Shown one piece after another: positions 15,533 to 24,160 of a stretch of DNA of 64,000 bases. This stretch comes from Mucilaginibacter gossypii (GTDB lineage Bacteria > Bacteroidota > Bacteroidia > Sphingobacteriales > Sphingobacteriaceae): assembly GCF_900100945.1 (NCBI RefSeq), contig NZ_FNCG01000005.1:1-64000 (forward strand), read 5' to 3'. How positions within the stretch are numbered: position 1 is the stretch's first letter; each line of letters starts with the position of its first letter. The notes below the pieces were generated by a model that was not told the origin of the DNA, searched no databases, and saw nothing but the letters and a program-made list of their open reading frames with translations. The position numbers and the translations under genes were made by a program.

Positions 15533-16744
15533 ATGAGATTAGTGTACAAAAGCCTGGTAGTGTTTGCTGCCCCAGTGTTACTGTTAGCCTGTTCATCCAA
15601 AAATAAAAATAACGACCAATCGCAGTCGCAGGTTGCCGCCAGGCCGCTTGATACTACCGCGTTGCTGGCCTACAATCCTAAAAATGCCGATAAAAAGATA
15701 GATGCCGTAATGCAGGAGCTGCACCGTACCCGCGGTTTTAACGGTAATGTGCTGGTGGCAAAAAAAGGAAAAATAGTTTATGAAAAAGCCATTGGCTGGG
15801 CCGACTACCTGCATCGCGACAGCCTGAAAATCGGTTCGCAGTTTGAGCTGGCTTCGGTAACTAAAACTATGACATCAACCGCCATCCTCCTGCTGATGGA
15901 ACGCGGCAAATTGAAGCTTGACGATGACGTTAAAAAGTTTTTCCCTGATTTTCCCTACGATGGTGTAACCATTCGCTTGTTACTTACCCACCGCTCGGGT
16001 ATGATGAATTATGTATATTTTATCGACGATATTTACCGGAAAAATCACCTGAACCAGCGCAAAGGACTTACCAATGCCGAGGCTATGAAAATGATTGCCG
16101 ATTATAAGCCAACACGTTTCAATGAACCGAATAAACGCTTCCTGTATAACAACTCCAACTTTATGGTGCTTGGTTCCATCATTGAAAAAGTGAGCGGAAT
16201 GAGCTATGCCCAATTTATGCAGGAAAATGTGTTTAAACCAGCCAGTATGGCACATACCCATGTTTACTCAAAAGCGGTTTATGATAAAATCCCGGTTGAT
16301 GTTGTGGGGCATGACCGCGGCCAGTGGCGTTATTCGGTAGTGCAGAACTTTTTGGATGGCCCCGTAGGGGATAAAGGCATTTACAGCACGGTTGGTGACC
16401 TGTTCCTTTTTGATCGTGCTTTGCGCGCGGGGTTGTTATTAAAACCAGCTACGCTTGATTCGGCCTACGTGCCACGCAACCCGATGGTGCACGGACATTT
16501 CAACTACGGCTACGGCTGGCGTACATTTACAGCACCGGGCGAGGAGGTAATTTATCATACCGGATGGTGGCATGGGTTCAGGCATATTTACCTGCGGGAT
16601 ATGAAACACGACATTACCATAGTATTGCTTACCAACCTGGCCAACGGGAGTTTATTAAAGCTCGATGACTTGTTTAAAGCTGCTGGCATGCCTATTGTAC
16701 GTAAAAGTGCATACAATGGTAATGGCGATACCAGTGACGATTAA
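15533..16744 (+). CDS. Serine hydrolase, class C beta-lactamase/PBP-like lipoprotein
   Basis: 403 residues. The lipoprotein signal ends LLLAC (Cys20). The class C catalytic motifs are present: S108-V-T-K111 (SxxK), Y205-N-N207 (YxN) and HTGWW near residue 340, in place of KTG. The family includes D-aminopeptidases, esterases and carboxypeptidase-like enzymes. A role in peptidoglycan or peptide hydrolysis at the envelope is likely, and true beta-lactamase activity is not implied. Confidence 0.88.
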   Translation: MRLVYKSLVVFAAPVLLLACSSKNKNNDQSQSQVAARPLDTTALLAYNPKNADKKIDAVMQELHRTRGFNGNVLVAKKGKIVYEKAIGWADYLHRDSLKIGSQFELASVTKTMTSTAILLLMERGKLKLDDDVKKFFPDFPYDGVTIRLLLTHRSGMMNYVYFIDDIYRKNHLNQRKGLTNAEAMKMIADYKPTRFNEPNKRFLYNNSNFMVLGSIIEKVSGMSYAQFMQENVFKPASMAHTHVYSKAVYDKIPVDVVGHDRGQWRYSVVQNFLDGPVGDKGIYSTVGDLFLFDRALRAGLLLKPATLDSAYVPRNPMVHGHFNYGYGWRTFTAPGEEVIYHTGWWHGFRHIYLRDMKHDITIVLLTNLANGSLLKLDDLFKAAGMPIVRKSAYNGNGDTSDD

Positions 16745-16867
16745 TTTTTTTGGAATGGTTGATTGAAGTTATTGGGTGAGTGGTTTTAATAAACCGATTG
16801 ATCATTTTTCCTCTATCCGTATTCCAACCATTCACCTAATTAACCACTTACTAAAAACTAAAAAATC

Positions 16868-17182
16868 ATGTTTGATAAATTAATGGAAGCCCAGCAAAAG
16901 GCTGGCGAAATGAAAAAACGCCTTGATGCCATCAGTGTATCAGGCACAGCCGAAGGCGGCAAAATAGTTGTGAACGCAAATGCCAATAAAGTGATCCAAT
17001 CGGTACAGATCGATCCTGATTTTTTAGCCGATGCCGATAAAGAAGAACTGGAAGAGTTGTTGGTTGTTGCGGTGAACAAGGCACTTGAACAAGCCGAAAA
17101 CATCAGCCAAAGCGAAATGGCTGCCATGACCCAAAGCATGTTTGGCGGCTTAGGAGGCCTGGGTAATATGTTTGGTAAATAA
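16868..17182 (+). CDS. YbaB/EbfC-family nucleoid-associated protein
   Basis: 104 residues, with the family pattern of an N-terminal amphipathic helix (FDKLMEAQQKAGEMKKRL), the strand core (SGTAEGGKIVVNANANKVIQSVQIDP) and a C-terminal helix, then a Gly/Met-rich tail (GGLGGLGNMFGK). These dimers bind DNA. dnaX and recR, frequent neighbours elsewhere, are not adjacent here. Confidence 0.93.
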   Translation: MFDKLMEAQQKAGEMKKRLDAISVSGTAEGGKIVVNANANKVIQSVQIDPDFLADADKEELEELLVVAVNKALEQAENISQSEMAAMTQSMFGGLGGLGNMFGK

Positions 17183-17204
17183 AATTATCCCATCCCATCT
17201 TAAC

Positions 17205-17358
17205 AATGTCATTTCGATGAGCGAGGGCGGGCAACAGCGGCAGCGCGAAGAGAAATCGTATACGCCATTCATAACAAAATATTCATGGCGGGTTCACAGA
17301 CTTAGGAGATTCCCCCTCGCCCAATGCACAAGTCAACATGGCTCGCTCTAAATGACAT
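17205..17358. repeat. Long imperfect inverted repeat (AATGTCATTTCGATGAGCGAG type)
   Basis: The arms AATGTCATTTCGATGAGCGAG (17205-17225) and GCTCGCTCTAAATGACATT (17341-17359) are inverted and imperfect. Inner arms around GAGGGCGGGC and CCCTCGCCC extend the pairing. The design resembles the other REP-like copies but the arm sequence differs. It fills the gap 17183-17476; a TACTTTTG box at about 17449 could be the -7 element of the next gene. Confidence 0.6.
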
Positions 17359-17476
17359 TTTCTTTAAACTTGCAATTCTCTCTGTCTGTTTGAACACCTA
17401 TGTGTAACTTTTCTGCCACTAAATCAAATCGTTGACATAACTGTTTACTTTTGATCAGATCATAAAATAACATTCT

Positions 17477-18154
17477 ATGAAAACTACTTATTATGGCCAG
17501 TCGGCCCTTGAGATTGTAGCTGGTGGAAAGAAATTGCTTTTCGACCCATTTATAAACCCTAACCCACTGGCAAAGGATATTGACATTCACAGCTTACAAC
17601 CCGATTATATCCTGGTATCGCATGGGCATGGCGACCATGTGGCGGATCTGCTGGAAATTGCTAAAAGTAGCGGTGCAAAGGTAATTTGCATTGCCGAAAT
17701 TGCCGGATGGCTTGGTACTAAAGGCATTGAAAATGTGCATGGCATGAACATAGGGGGCGGTTTTAACTTTGATTTTGGTAGGGTTAAAATGGTAAACGCG
17801 GTACATTCAAGTACCTTGCCCGATGGCTCGCCGGGCGGTAATCCTGCCGGATTTTTAATTTATGCAGAAGGGAAAGTGATCTATTTTGCAGGCGATACTG
17901 CGCTTACCTATGATATGAAACTCCTGGCCGATGAAAATCTCGACTGGGCATTTCTGCCTATAGGTGATAATTATACCATGGGTGCGGATGATGCCATTAA
18001 AGCGTCGGCGTTTATCAATTGTAAAAACATCATTGGCATTCATTATGACTCATTCCCGGTTATCAAAATTGATAAGGATGAAGTAACAGAGAAGTTTATC
18101 AAAGCAGGTTTGAATTTGAAGTTGCCGGCTATTGGTGAAACTATTGAGTTGTAG
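17477..18154 (+). CDS. UPF0173-type metal-dependent hydrolase (MBL fold)
   Basis: 225 residues, the usual length. The metallo-beta-lactamase signature is H49-G-H51-G-D53-H54 in LVSHGHGDHVAD. Further metal ligands are likely in NAVHSS, FAGDTALT and IGIHYDSFP. The protein is cytoplasmic (no signal peptide). Substrates of this family are poorly known. It is monocistronic. Confidence 0.9.
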   Translation: MKTTYYGQSALEIVAGGKKLLFDPFINPNPLAKDIDIHSLQPDYILVSHGHGDHVADLLEIAKSSGAKVICIAEIAGWLGTKGIENVHGMNIGGGFNFDFGRVKMVNAVHSSTLPDGSPGGNPAGFLIYAEGKVIYFAGDTALTYDMKLLADENLDWAFLPIGDNYTMGADDAIKASAFINCKNIIGIHYDSFPVIKIDKDEVTEKFIKAGLNLKLPAIGETIEL

Positions 18155-18175
18155 AATCGATAGAAATAAAATAAT

Positions 18176-18260
18176 CGTCATTGCGAGGCACGAAGCAATC
18201 CCCTATTAGCAGGCAAATCCCTTTGTATAGTTCGCGATTGCTTCGTGCCTCGCAATGACG
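18176..18260. repeat. REPIN-like element, perfect 25-base arms
   Basis: Arms 18176-18200 and 18236-18260 are perfect inverted copies (CGTCATTGCGAGGCACGAAG then CAATC). The 35-base spacer contains CTATTAGCAGG and TGTATAGTTCGC, which recur in other copies. It is the best-preserved member of the family in the window. Confidence 0.9.
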
Positions 18261-18273
18261 GTAGGAGATGTAC

Positions 18274-18314
18274 AAACAGCAAAAGGCCCGGTATTACCGG
18301 GCCTTTTGCTGTTT
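18274..18314. terminator. Bidirectional terminator, 41-base palindrome
   Basis: Two perfect 20-base arms (18274-18293, 18295-18314) around one central base: AAACAGCAAAAGGCCCGGTA and its complement. The GC-rich core is flanked by A and T runs on both strands. It lies between the convergent hydrolase and exported-peptide genes, so it should stop transcription from both sides. Confidence 0.85.
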
Positions 18315-18355
18315 GATACCACCGGGCTTAAAAGTTCCGGCTTCCGACTAAAGAC

Positions 18356-18541
18356 TTATTTCCTTTTCATCTTCATAGTGTCTTTTTTCATGATGGTATC
18401 TTTTTTCATTTTCCTCGTTTTCTTCTTCTTGGTTGTATCAGTTTGCATAATGCCTTTTGACGGGCGAACCATTGTACCATGAGCGAAAACGCTGCTGAAC
18501 GAGATCGCTGCTAAAGCGATCATACATAGTGCCTTTTTCAT
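18356..18541 (-). CDS. Small exported Lys-rich peptide
   Basis: 61 residues: a clear signal peptide (MKKALCMIALAAISFSSVFA, then HG) followed by about 40 residues dominated by Lys, Met, Thr and Asp, with repeats of MKKDT (KKDTIMKKDTMKMK). No domain is recognised. It is flanked by a strong terminator downstream and its own leader upstream, so it is a free-standing gene. Low complexity and high basicity suggest nucleic-acid, polyphosphate or envelope binding, but that is speculation. Confidence 0.7.
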   Translation of the reverse strand: MKKALCMIALAAISFSSVFAHGTMVRPSKGIMQTDTTKKKKTRKMKKDTIMKKDTMKMKRK

Positions 18542-18613
18542 AGTTGATTATGTTTTAGATGGTTAGTTCTATCTATAACAAATTAACTATGGTTTGTTTT
18601 TTTTATTTTTTAA

Positions 18614-19876
18614 TTAAATAACCGTACCGCTTGGTATTATAGCGCGCTTCTTAACTACCACAATACCGTCCTGCACGGTATGAGTGCCGTAATCGCCGTC
18701 TTCAAGCTTCTCGCCGCAGTTAATGGTTACATTGTTACCGATGTATGTATTTTTATCAATAATGGCGTTTTGAATATGGCAATTATCGCCGATGCCCATA
18801 ATTGGCGAACCGCTTTCTTTGCATTCGGCAATCTCCTCAAGAGTTTGATAATTGTCGCTGCCCATTACGTAACAGTTTTCGATAATGGTATTAACACCAA
18901 TGCGGGTGCGGATCCCTATTATAGAATGGATGATCTGTTTGGCATTGATAATACAACCGTCGGCAACAATAGATTTTTCCATCAGCGTGCCTGATATTTT
19001 TGACGGAGGCAACATGCGCGCACGGGTATAGATCGGGTTTTTATCAAACAGGTTAAACTTGGGGATGTTATCAGTTAAACCCAGGTTGGCCTCAAAAAAT
19101 GAAGGGATAGTACCAATATCTGTCCAGTAGCCTTCATATTGATAGCTGGCTACGCGATGGCCTTCAATTGATTGTGGGATGATCTCTTTACCAAAGTCGG
19201 TACGCTCGTTGCCTTCAAGCAATTCATATAACAATTTGCGATTAAAGATGTAGATACCCATTGACGCCAGGTATACACGGCCTTCAGCTTCCATCTCCGG
19301 ACTAACCTCTGACGCCCAGCTTTCGAAATTGCTTTTGGGTTTTTCGATAAATGAGGTGATCATGTTGTTTTCGTCAGTTTTCAGGATCCCGAAGCCCGGA
19401 ACGTCAGCTGCATCAACAGGGATGGTAGCTATCGAAATTTCGGCATTGGTTTCGATATGATGGTTGATCATATCTTCAAAATCCATCTGGTACAATTGAT
19501 CGCCCGACAGGATCAGCACATACTCAAACTCATGCACCGCCAAATGGTGTAAGCTTTGCCTAACAGCATCGGCCGTACCCTGGAACCAGGCCACGCTTGA
19601 CGGCGTTTGCTCTGCCGCAAGAATATCAACAAAAGCATCGCTAAAGCTGCTGAAATGATAAGTGTTTTTGATGTGCTTGTTTAAGGATGCCGAGTTAAAC
19701 TGCGTCAACACATAAATACGCGTAATACCCGAGTGCAAACAGTTTGAAATGGGAATATCCACCAAACGATATTTACCCGCAATTGGAACTGCCGGCTTTG
19801 ACCGCGTTGCGGTAAGCGGTGATAAACGGCTGCCCTGGCCGCCACCGAGCACAATGGAGATTACTTTGGATGTCAT
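18614..19876 (-). CDS. glgC: Glucose-1-phosphate adenylyltransferase
   Basis: 420 residues, full length. The N-terminal nucleotidyltransferase has GGGQGSRLSPLTATRSKPAVP and LSGDQLYQMD. The FIEKPK segment and a C-terminal left-handed beta-helix (SIVADGCIINAKQI, NTYIGNNVTINCG) complete the ADP-glucose pyrophosphorylase architecture. It makes ADP-glucose for glycogen synthesis. It overlaps the end of glgA by 4 bases. Confidence 0.96.
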   Translation of the reverse strand: MTSKVISIVLGGGQGSRLSPLTATRSKPAVPIAGKYRLVDIPISNCLHSGITRIYVLTQFNSASLNKHIKNTYHFSSFSDAFVDILAAEQTPSSVAWFQGTADAVRQSLHHLAVHEFEYVLILSGDQLYQMDFEDMINHHIETNAEISIATIPVDAADVPGFGILKTDENNMITSFIEKPKSNFESWASEVSPEMEAEGRVYLASMGIYIFNRKLLYELLEGNERTDFGKEIIPQSIEGHRVASYQYEGYWTDIGTIPSFFEANLGLTDNIPKFNLFDKNPIYTRARMLPPSKISGTLMEKSIVADGCIINAKQIIHSIIGIRTRIGVNTIIENCYVMGSDNYQTLEEIAECKESGSPIMGIGDNCHIQNAIIDKNTYIGNNVTINCGEKLEDGDYGTHTVQDGIVVVKKRAIIPSGTVI

Positions 19877-21297
19877 AAAGTTAGTTTTAAGCTTTCGTAT
19901 AGTTCAGTGTATTGTTGTGTTGAGCGTGCCCATGAAAAATCAAGGGCCATCATTTGCTTGCGTAGCTGCTGCATTTTTGCGCTATCCTGGTAAAGTTGTT
20001 TTGCCCTGAAAACCGAGTGGCAAATATCTTGTACGCTGGCCTGTACAAAGCGGATCCCGTAGCCTCCCTCATCGCCAAAATCAATGACAGAATCTTTCAA
20101 TCCACCGGTGGTACGTACAATTGGCATGGTGCCGTAACGCAGCGCATACAACTGGTTAAGGCCGCAAGGTTCTACGCGTGACGGCATTAACAGGAAATCG
20201 GCCCCCGCATAAATTAAGTGTGCCAATGACTCGTCATAACCAATAAAAACATTACAATGCTCAGGATATTTATTTTTAAGCTGAAGCAGCGCCAGTTCAT
20301 TTTCCTTATCGCCGGCTCCTAATATTACAAAGTTTACTTCGCCTTCGTTTTCGAGCAGGCTGCGTTCAATAGCGGCAGGCAGCAGATCTGCGCCTTTTTC
20401 AACAACCAGGCGGCCGATAAAAGTAAACAATGGTTTTTCGGGATCGAGCTCAAAGCGTTTGCAAATAGCTTCTTTATTAGCCCTTTTGCCTTTAGCCAAT
20501 GTTTTAGTTGAAAATTTGGTTGGGATCATTGGGTCGGTTTGCGGGTTCCAAACCTCGGTGTCGATGCCGTTCATGATACCGTAGCCCTTTGCCCGTTCAA
20601 TGTAAAACAGGTACTCCAAACCATTGGAGTTATAAGTAAGCTCCTCCAAATAAGTTGGAGACACCGTTGTATAACGCCAGCTGCATTTAACCGCAGCCGC
20701 CAGTGGATTGATCCCGCCGGCCCAGTCAAGCAAGCCTGTTTTGGTCAGGTCAATTTCAGGTAATAAGGATAGTCTGTCCCAGCCGAAAGCGCCGTGGTAC
20801 TGGCCGTTGTGTATGGTAAATATGGTTGGGGTATTGGCCAGCCTTGTATATAGCTTGGAATGATAAAGTAAAAACGGGACTAACCCGGCGTGGTGGTCAT
20901 GACAATGGATCAAATCGGGCGTTTGCTGTGAATAACTGATCCAATCTAAAAATGCCAATTGAAAAGCCATGAACTGGTCACGCTCATCAGGGTAACTGTA
21001 GATATTTTCCCTGTCGAGCAAGCCAGGAATTTTTACTAAATAAAGTTCAAAACCGAGTTTGTTTGTTTTCTCTTTCAATATCTCGAAGAAAAGTCGGCGA
21101 TTACCGAGTAAGGTTGCAGCAGCAAACACAATTTCAAAGTCGTTTTCCTGGGTAAACTTACGATCGTAAAAAGGCATAACAACCGCAGCCTGCAAACCTG
21201 CAAGGTTCTGGTACTTAGGCAATGCGCCAACAACATCGGCAAGCCCGCCAACTTTAGCAACGGGATAGCACTCGGCACTCAAATGGTATATTTTCAT
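19873..21297 (-). CDS. glgA: Glycogen synthase (ADP-glucose, GT5)
   Basis: 474 residues. The N-terminal KVGGLADVVGALP (15-27) binds ADP-glucose and HCHDHHAGLVPFLL follows the family pattern. The C-terminal half has FIGRLVVEKGADLL and the catalytic-site region PSRVEPCGLNQLYALRYGT. It elongates alpha-1,4-glucan chains. It is transcribed first, with glgC overlapping its stop; no branching enzyme is in the window. Confidence 0.96.
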   Translation of the reverse strand: MKIYHLSAECYPVAKVGGLADVVGALPKYQNLAGLQAAVVMPFYDRKFTQENDFEIVFAAATLLGNRRLFFEILKEKTNKLGFELYLVKIPGLLDRENIYSYPDERDQFMAFQLAFLDWISYSQQTPDLIHCHDHHAGLVPFLLYHSKLYTRLANTPTIFTIHNGQYHGAFGWDRLSLLPEIDLTKTGLLDWAGGINPLAAAVKCSWRYTTVSPTYLEELTYNSNGLEYLFYIERAKGYGIMNGIDTEVWNPQTDPMIPTKFSTKTLAKGKRANKEAICKRFELDPEKPLFTFIGRLVVEKGADLLPAAIERSLLENEGEVNFVILGAGDKENELALLQLKNKYPEHCNVFIGYDESLAHLIYAGADFLLMPSRVEPCGLNQLYALRYGTMPIVRTTGGLKDSVIDFGDEGGYGIRFVQASVQDICHSVFRAKQLYQDSAKMQQLRKQMMALDFSWARSTQQYTELYESLKLTL

Positions 21298-21637
21298 TCA
21301 GGTTTTATTGGCTCAATTTAAGCAAAGATTACCAAAAGAGAAACCTATGAGAATTAATATAGTTTTGGAAAATTTAGATAAAAAGCGCTGAAATTTTATT
21401 ATCGTTAAGATGTTATAGTTGTAAAAATGATAGGGAAAAGGAAGGATTGAGAAAGCACCTGCGCTTACGAATTATTGCTATAACCGGTACACTAAGGATA
21501 AAAGTGCAGGAAAGTGCGATTACCCTCTTGAGAGCTGAGGAACGGAGTGTCTATGCTTTGTTTTTTTAACACAGAAACACAGCCCCGCCTTTGCTCTTCC
21601 CCGCGCTTACCCTTGAGAGCGAAGTTTTTTAAATTGA
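21298..21637. other. Gene-free stretch between glgA and the TonB receptor
   Basis: About 340 bases. The part next to glgA is A+T-rich and must hold its promoter, though no convincing -33/-7 pair was found. The distal part has two related segments, TACCCTCTTGAGAGCTGAGG (about 21521-21540) and TACCCTTGAGAGCGAAG (about 21608-21624), apparently a degenerate repeat. No small gene was recognised. Confidence 0.5.
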
Positions 21638-24022
21638 TCAAAACTCAAAAATACCCCCAAGTGTCGGCTGCACATTCCCGCCTTTGCGGTTAAGCAATTT
21701 GGTTTGAATGTGCGACGGGTCGCCTGGCTGATCCTGAAGGTTTCCTGAAGCATCTTTCACCGCAACTACAACCGGTTGTTCCTTATAGGTATGAGCTGTT
21801 AAATTTTGAATGTCGAAGTAAACGTTGAACGTGTAATGTTTAAAATAGTACTTTTTATCAACCCGGGCGTCAAGCTGGTAAAAAGGATCTAAAACCCGGC
21901 CGTTCAATTGCGTGTAATTGAAAATTCCCTGCGGATAGGTACTGTAATTTGTTTTAAGTGACGATAGCTGCTGATCATAAGGCGTGTACGGACTGCCACC
22001 TGTAAACCTGAATTTAGCACCTATTTCCCAGTTGCGTTTAAGGATTTTGCCGGCGGTCATGCTTAAAATATATCGACTATTCCAGGATGATTGCACATAG
22101 TTGCCATTTTTGTTCTGAAACTCGCTTTTAAAAAGTGTAAGCGCGAAAATGCCATAAAAACCTTTGTTTAGCTTTTGCTGTGCGAAAAACTCCACGCCAT
22201 AACTACGGCCGTTGCTTTCGCCAACAACCGCATCGTTACCAATAACACCAAAGTCGGCACCAAGATTAGCCAGCGGGATGGAATCATTCAATTGACGAAT
22301 AACAGGATAATGTTTGTAATGTTTATAAAAACCTTCAACCGTAAAGCGGGTGTTTTTAAGCGTATTATACTCAAAACCTAATACCAGCTGTTTGTTTTCA
22401 ATATAATTTACATCCCGGTTTACCAAACGATTAGTGCTATCCCGATAGCCCATAACAGTATAGGCCGGCAACTGGTAATAAATGCCAGTATTAAAATTGA
22501 TGCTAAACTGATCGGTAAAGTTATAGGAGGCAGAGAAGCGCGGCGAAAAGGTTTTTAGCAGGTTGTTCATCCGGCTTGAATAGTTGTTGGCATCGGCCCT
22601 GGCACCGAATGAGAGTGATAGCTTATTGTCAAAAAATATTCGGCTGATTTGGCCAAACAGGTTATACTTAAAAAAATTAATCTTTGATTGGTAAATATGG
22701 TTGCCGAAGGGTAGCAGGTTAAACGTATTGGTACTGTAAGACGCCGTTTCTTCGCCGGTACCGAAGTTTACACGATAATTGCCCGCCTGTTCGGTATGCT
22801 CAAACCTGAATTTGTTCTCTGCCTCGGCCGACCGGTAATTGAGCGTTTGGCCCAAACTCTCGTCATTATCCCTGAATTTTTGGGCTCCATTATCCAAATA
22901 ACTGCGACTAATCACCACTTGTGAAAAGCCATGTTGCCCAAAGTGTTTATAAACCGCACCAACTGAATAGTTTTTCTGATCGTTGGTTGGGATTGTTGCC
23001 AAAATGTACTGGTTTTCTTCGGTTGGATCGGTGCCGAAGTTGAGCTTAAACTTATCGAGCGCGCCGAGGCCGATGAGTGTAAGCTCATTTTTGTTGTCGA
23101 ATTTGGTTTTAACCTTAAACTGAAAATCCTGGTATGATGGTAAAAAAGGCAGTTTAAGTAATTTAAATAAACCTTGCAGGTATGAGTAACGGTACGATGC
23201 CAGATAGGTGGTTTTTGAACCCAGCGGACCTTCAATAGTAGCACCAAAATCGCTCGAGCCGATGGTAAGGGTGGCCCCCATTCTATCCGACCGGCCATTT
23301 TTTTGGTTGAACTCAAATACAGAACTTAAAGCATTGCCCCGGTTTGAGGGAAAAGCCCCCGAATAAAAATTAACCTCTTTCACAAAATCTACGTTGATCA
23401 GGCCAACTGGTCCGCCGGATGAGCCCTGTGTGGCAAAGTGGTTGATGTTAGGAATTTCTACACCGTCGAGATAAAATCGGTTTTCGTTAGGTGCTCCCCC
23501 TCTTATAATAATATCATTACGGAAACTTACCGGCGCCGAAACACCGGGTAACGATTGGATAACTTTTGAGATATCACGATTGCCGCCAGGGTTTCGCTTA
23601 ATTTCGGATACGCCGATGCTACGTAATGATACCGGGCTTTCAAGCGTTTTGTTGAGGCGGCTGCTTGCCGTAATTTTTACCTCATTAAGGCTGGCTACCT
23701 CCTCATCAAGTGCTATATCCACAATAGTAGCCTTAACGTTATTTACCTGGATATCTAACGAGGATTTGCTTTTAAAACCGATTTTTGAAAACGATAAGCC
23801 AAAATTTCCCGGTTTTAAGACAATCTTATAGTTGCCGAGTGAATCGGTGATTGTACCGATGGATGATTGATTAATAACCATTACAGAAACTCCCGGAAGT
23901 GGTATGTTTGAAAGCCCGTTGGTAACAGTCCCTTTAATAACAGCTGTTTGGGCATTTGATGATGAAGATGTAAACAAAGCACAAAGATATATTATGCTAA
24001 GTTTAAGTAACGCTTTATTCAC
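21638..24022 (-). CDS. TonB-dependent outer-membrane receptor
   Basis: 794 residues. Signal peptide, then a CarboxypepD_reg-like domain (VIKGTVTNGLSNIPLPGVSV, about 28-110), a plug domain (VIQSLPGVSAPVSFRNDIIIRGGAPNENRFYLDGVEI) and a C-terminal 22-strand barrel ending GGIFEF with a terminal aromatic. It imports a substrate energised by TonB-ExbBD. There is no SusD partner next to it, so polysaccharide uptake is not indicated; a siderophore or other small ligand is possible. It is monocistronic. Confidence 0.92.
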   Translation of the reverse strand: MNKALLKLSIIYLCALFTSSSSNAQTAVIKGTVTNGLSNIPLPGVSVMVINQSSIGTITDSLGNYKIVLKPGNFGLSFSKIGFKSKSSLDIQVNNVKATIVDIALDEEVASLNEVKITASSRLNKTLESPVSLRSIGVSEIKRNPGGNRDISKVIQSLPGVSAPVSFRNDIIIRGGAPNENRFYLDGVEIPNINHFATQGSSGGPVGLINVDFVKEVNFYSGAFPSNRGNALSSVFEFNQKNGRSDRMGATLTIGSSDFGATIEGPLGSKTTYLASYRYSYLQGLFKLLKLPFLPSYQDFQFKVKTKFDNKNELTLIGLGALDKFKLNFGTDPTEENQYILATIPTNDQKNYSVGAVYKHFGQHGFSQVVISRSYLDNGAQKFRDNDESLGQTLNYRSAEAENKFRFEHTEQAGNYRVNFGTGEETASYSTNTFNLLPFGNHIYQSKINFFKYNLFGQISRIFFDNKLSLSFGARADANNYSSRMNNLLKTFSPRFSASYNFTDQFSINFNTGIYYQLPAYTVMGYRDSTNRLVNRDVNYIENKQLVLGFEYNTLKNTRFTVEGFYKHYKHYPVIRQLNDSIPLANLGADFGVIGNDAVVGESNGRSYGVEFFAQQKLNKGFYGIFALTLFKSEFQNKNGNYVQSSWNSRYILSMTAGKILKRNWEIGAKFRFTGGSPYTPYDQQLSSLKTNYSTYPQGIFNYTQLNGRVLDPFYQLDARVDKKYYFKHYTFNVYFDIQNLTAHTYKEQPVVVAVKDASGNLQDQPGDPSHIQTKLLNRKGGNVQPTLGGIFEF

Positions 24023-24116
24023 CGGTGCCTCCGTTGTAATGGTTTGTCATGGAGCTTAATATATTAAAGCGATTTTTGCTTTCATAGTTTTATCAGGAAA
24101 ATGTGCGGGCAAATAA

Positions 24117-24147
24117 AATGGGGATAAACAAGGCCGATATCCCCATT
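24117..24147 (-). terminator. Terminator downstream of polA
   Basis: A perfect 10-base stem (AATGGGGATA 24117-24126; TATCCCCATT 24138-24147) with an 11-base loop, followed on the minus strand by TTTTATTT. It lies 13 bases past the polA stop. Confidence 0.75.
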
Positions 24148-24160
24148 AAAGTCTGAGGAC

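Noticed and set aside
15533..16744. Antibiotic resistance beta-lactamase
   Set aside because: The SxxK/YxN fold is shared by many esterases and peptidases, and HTG replaces KTG; resistance cannot be claimed from sequence.
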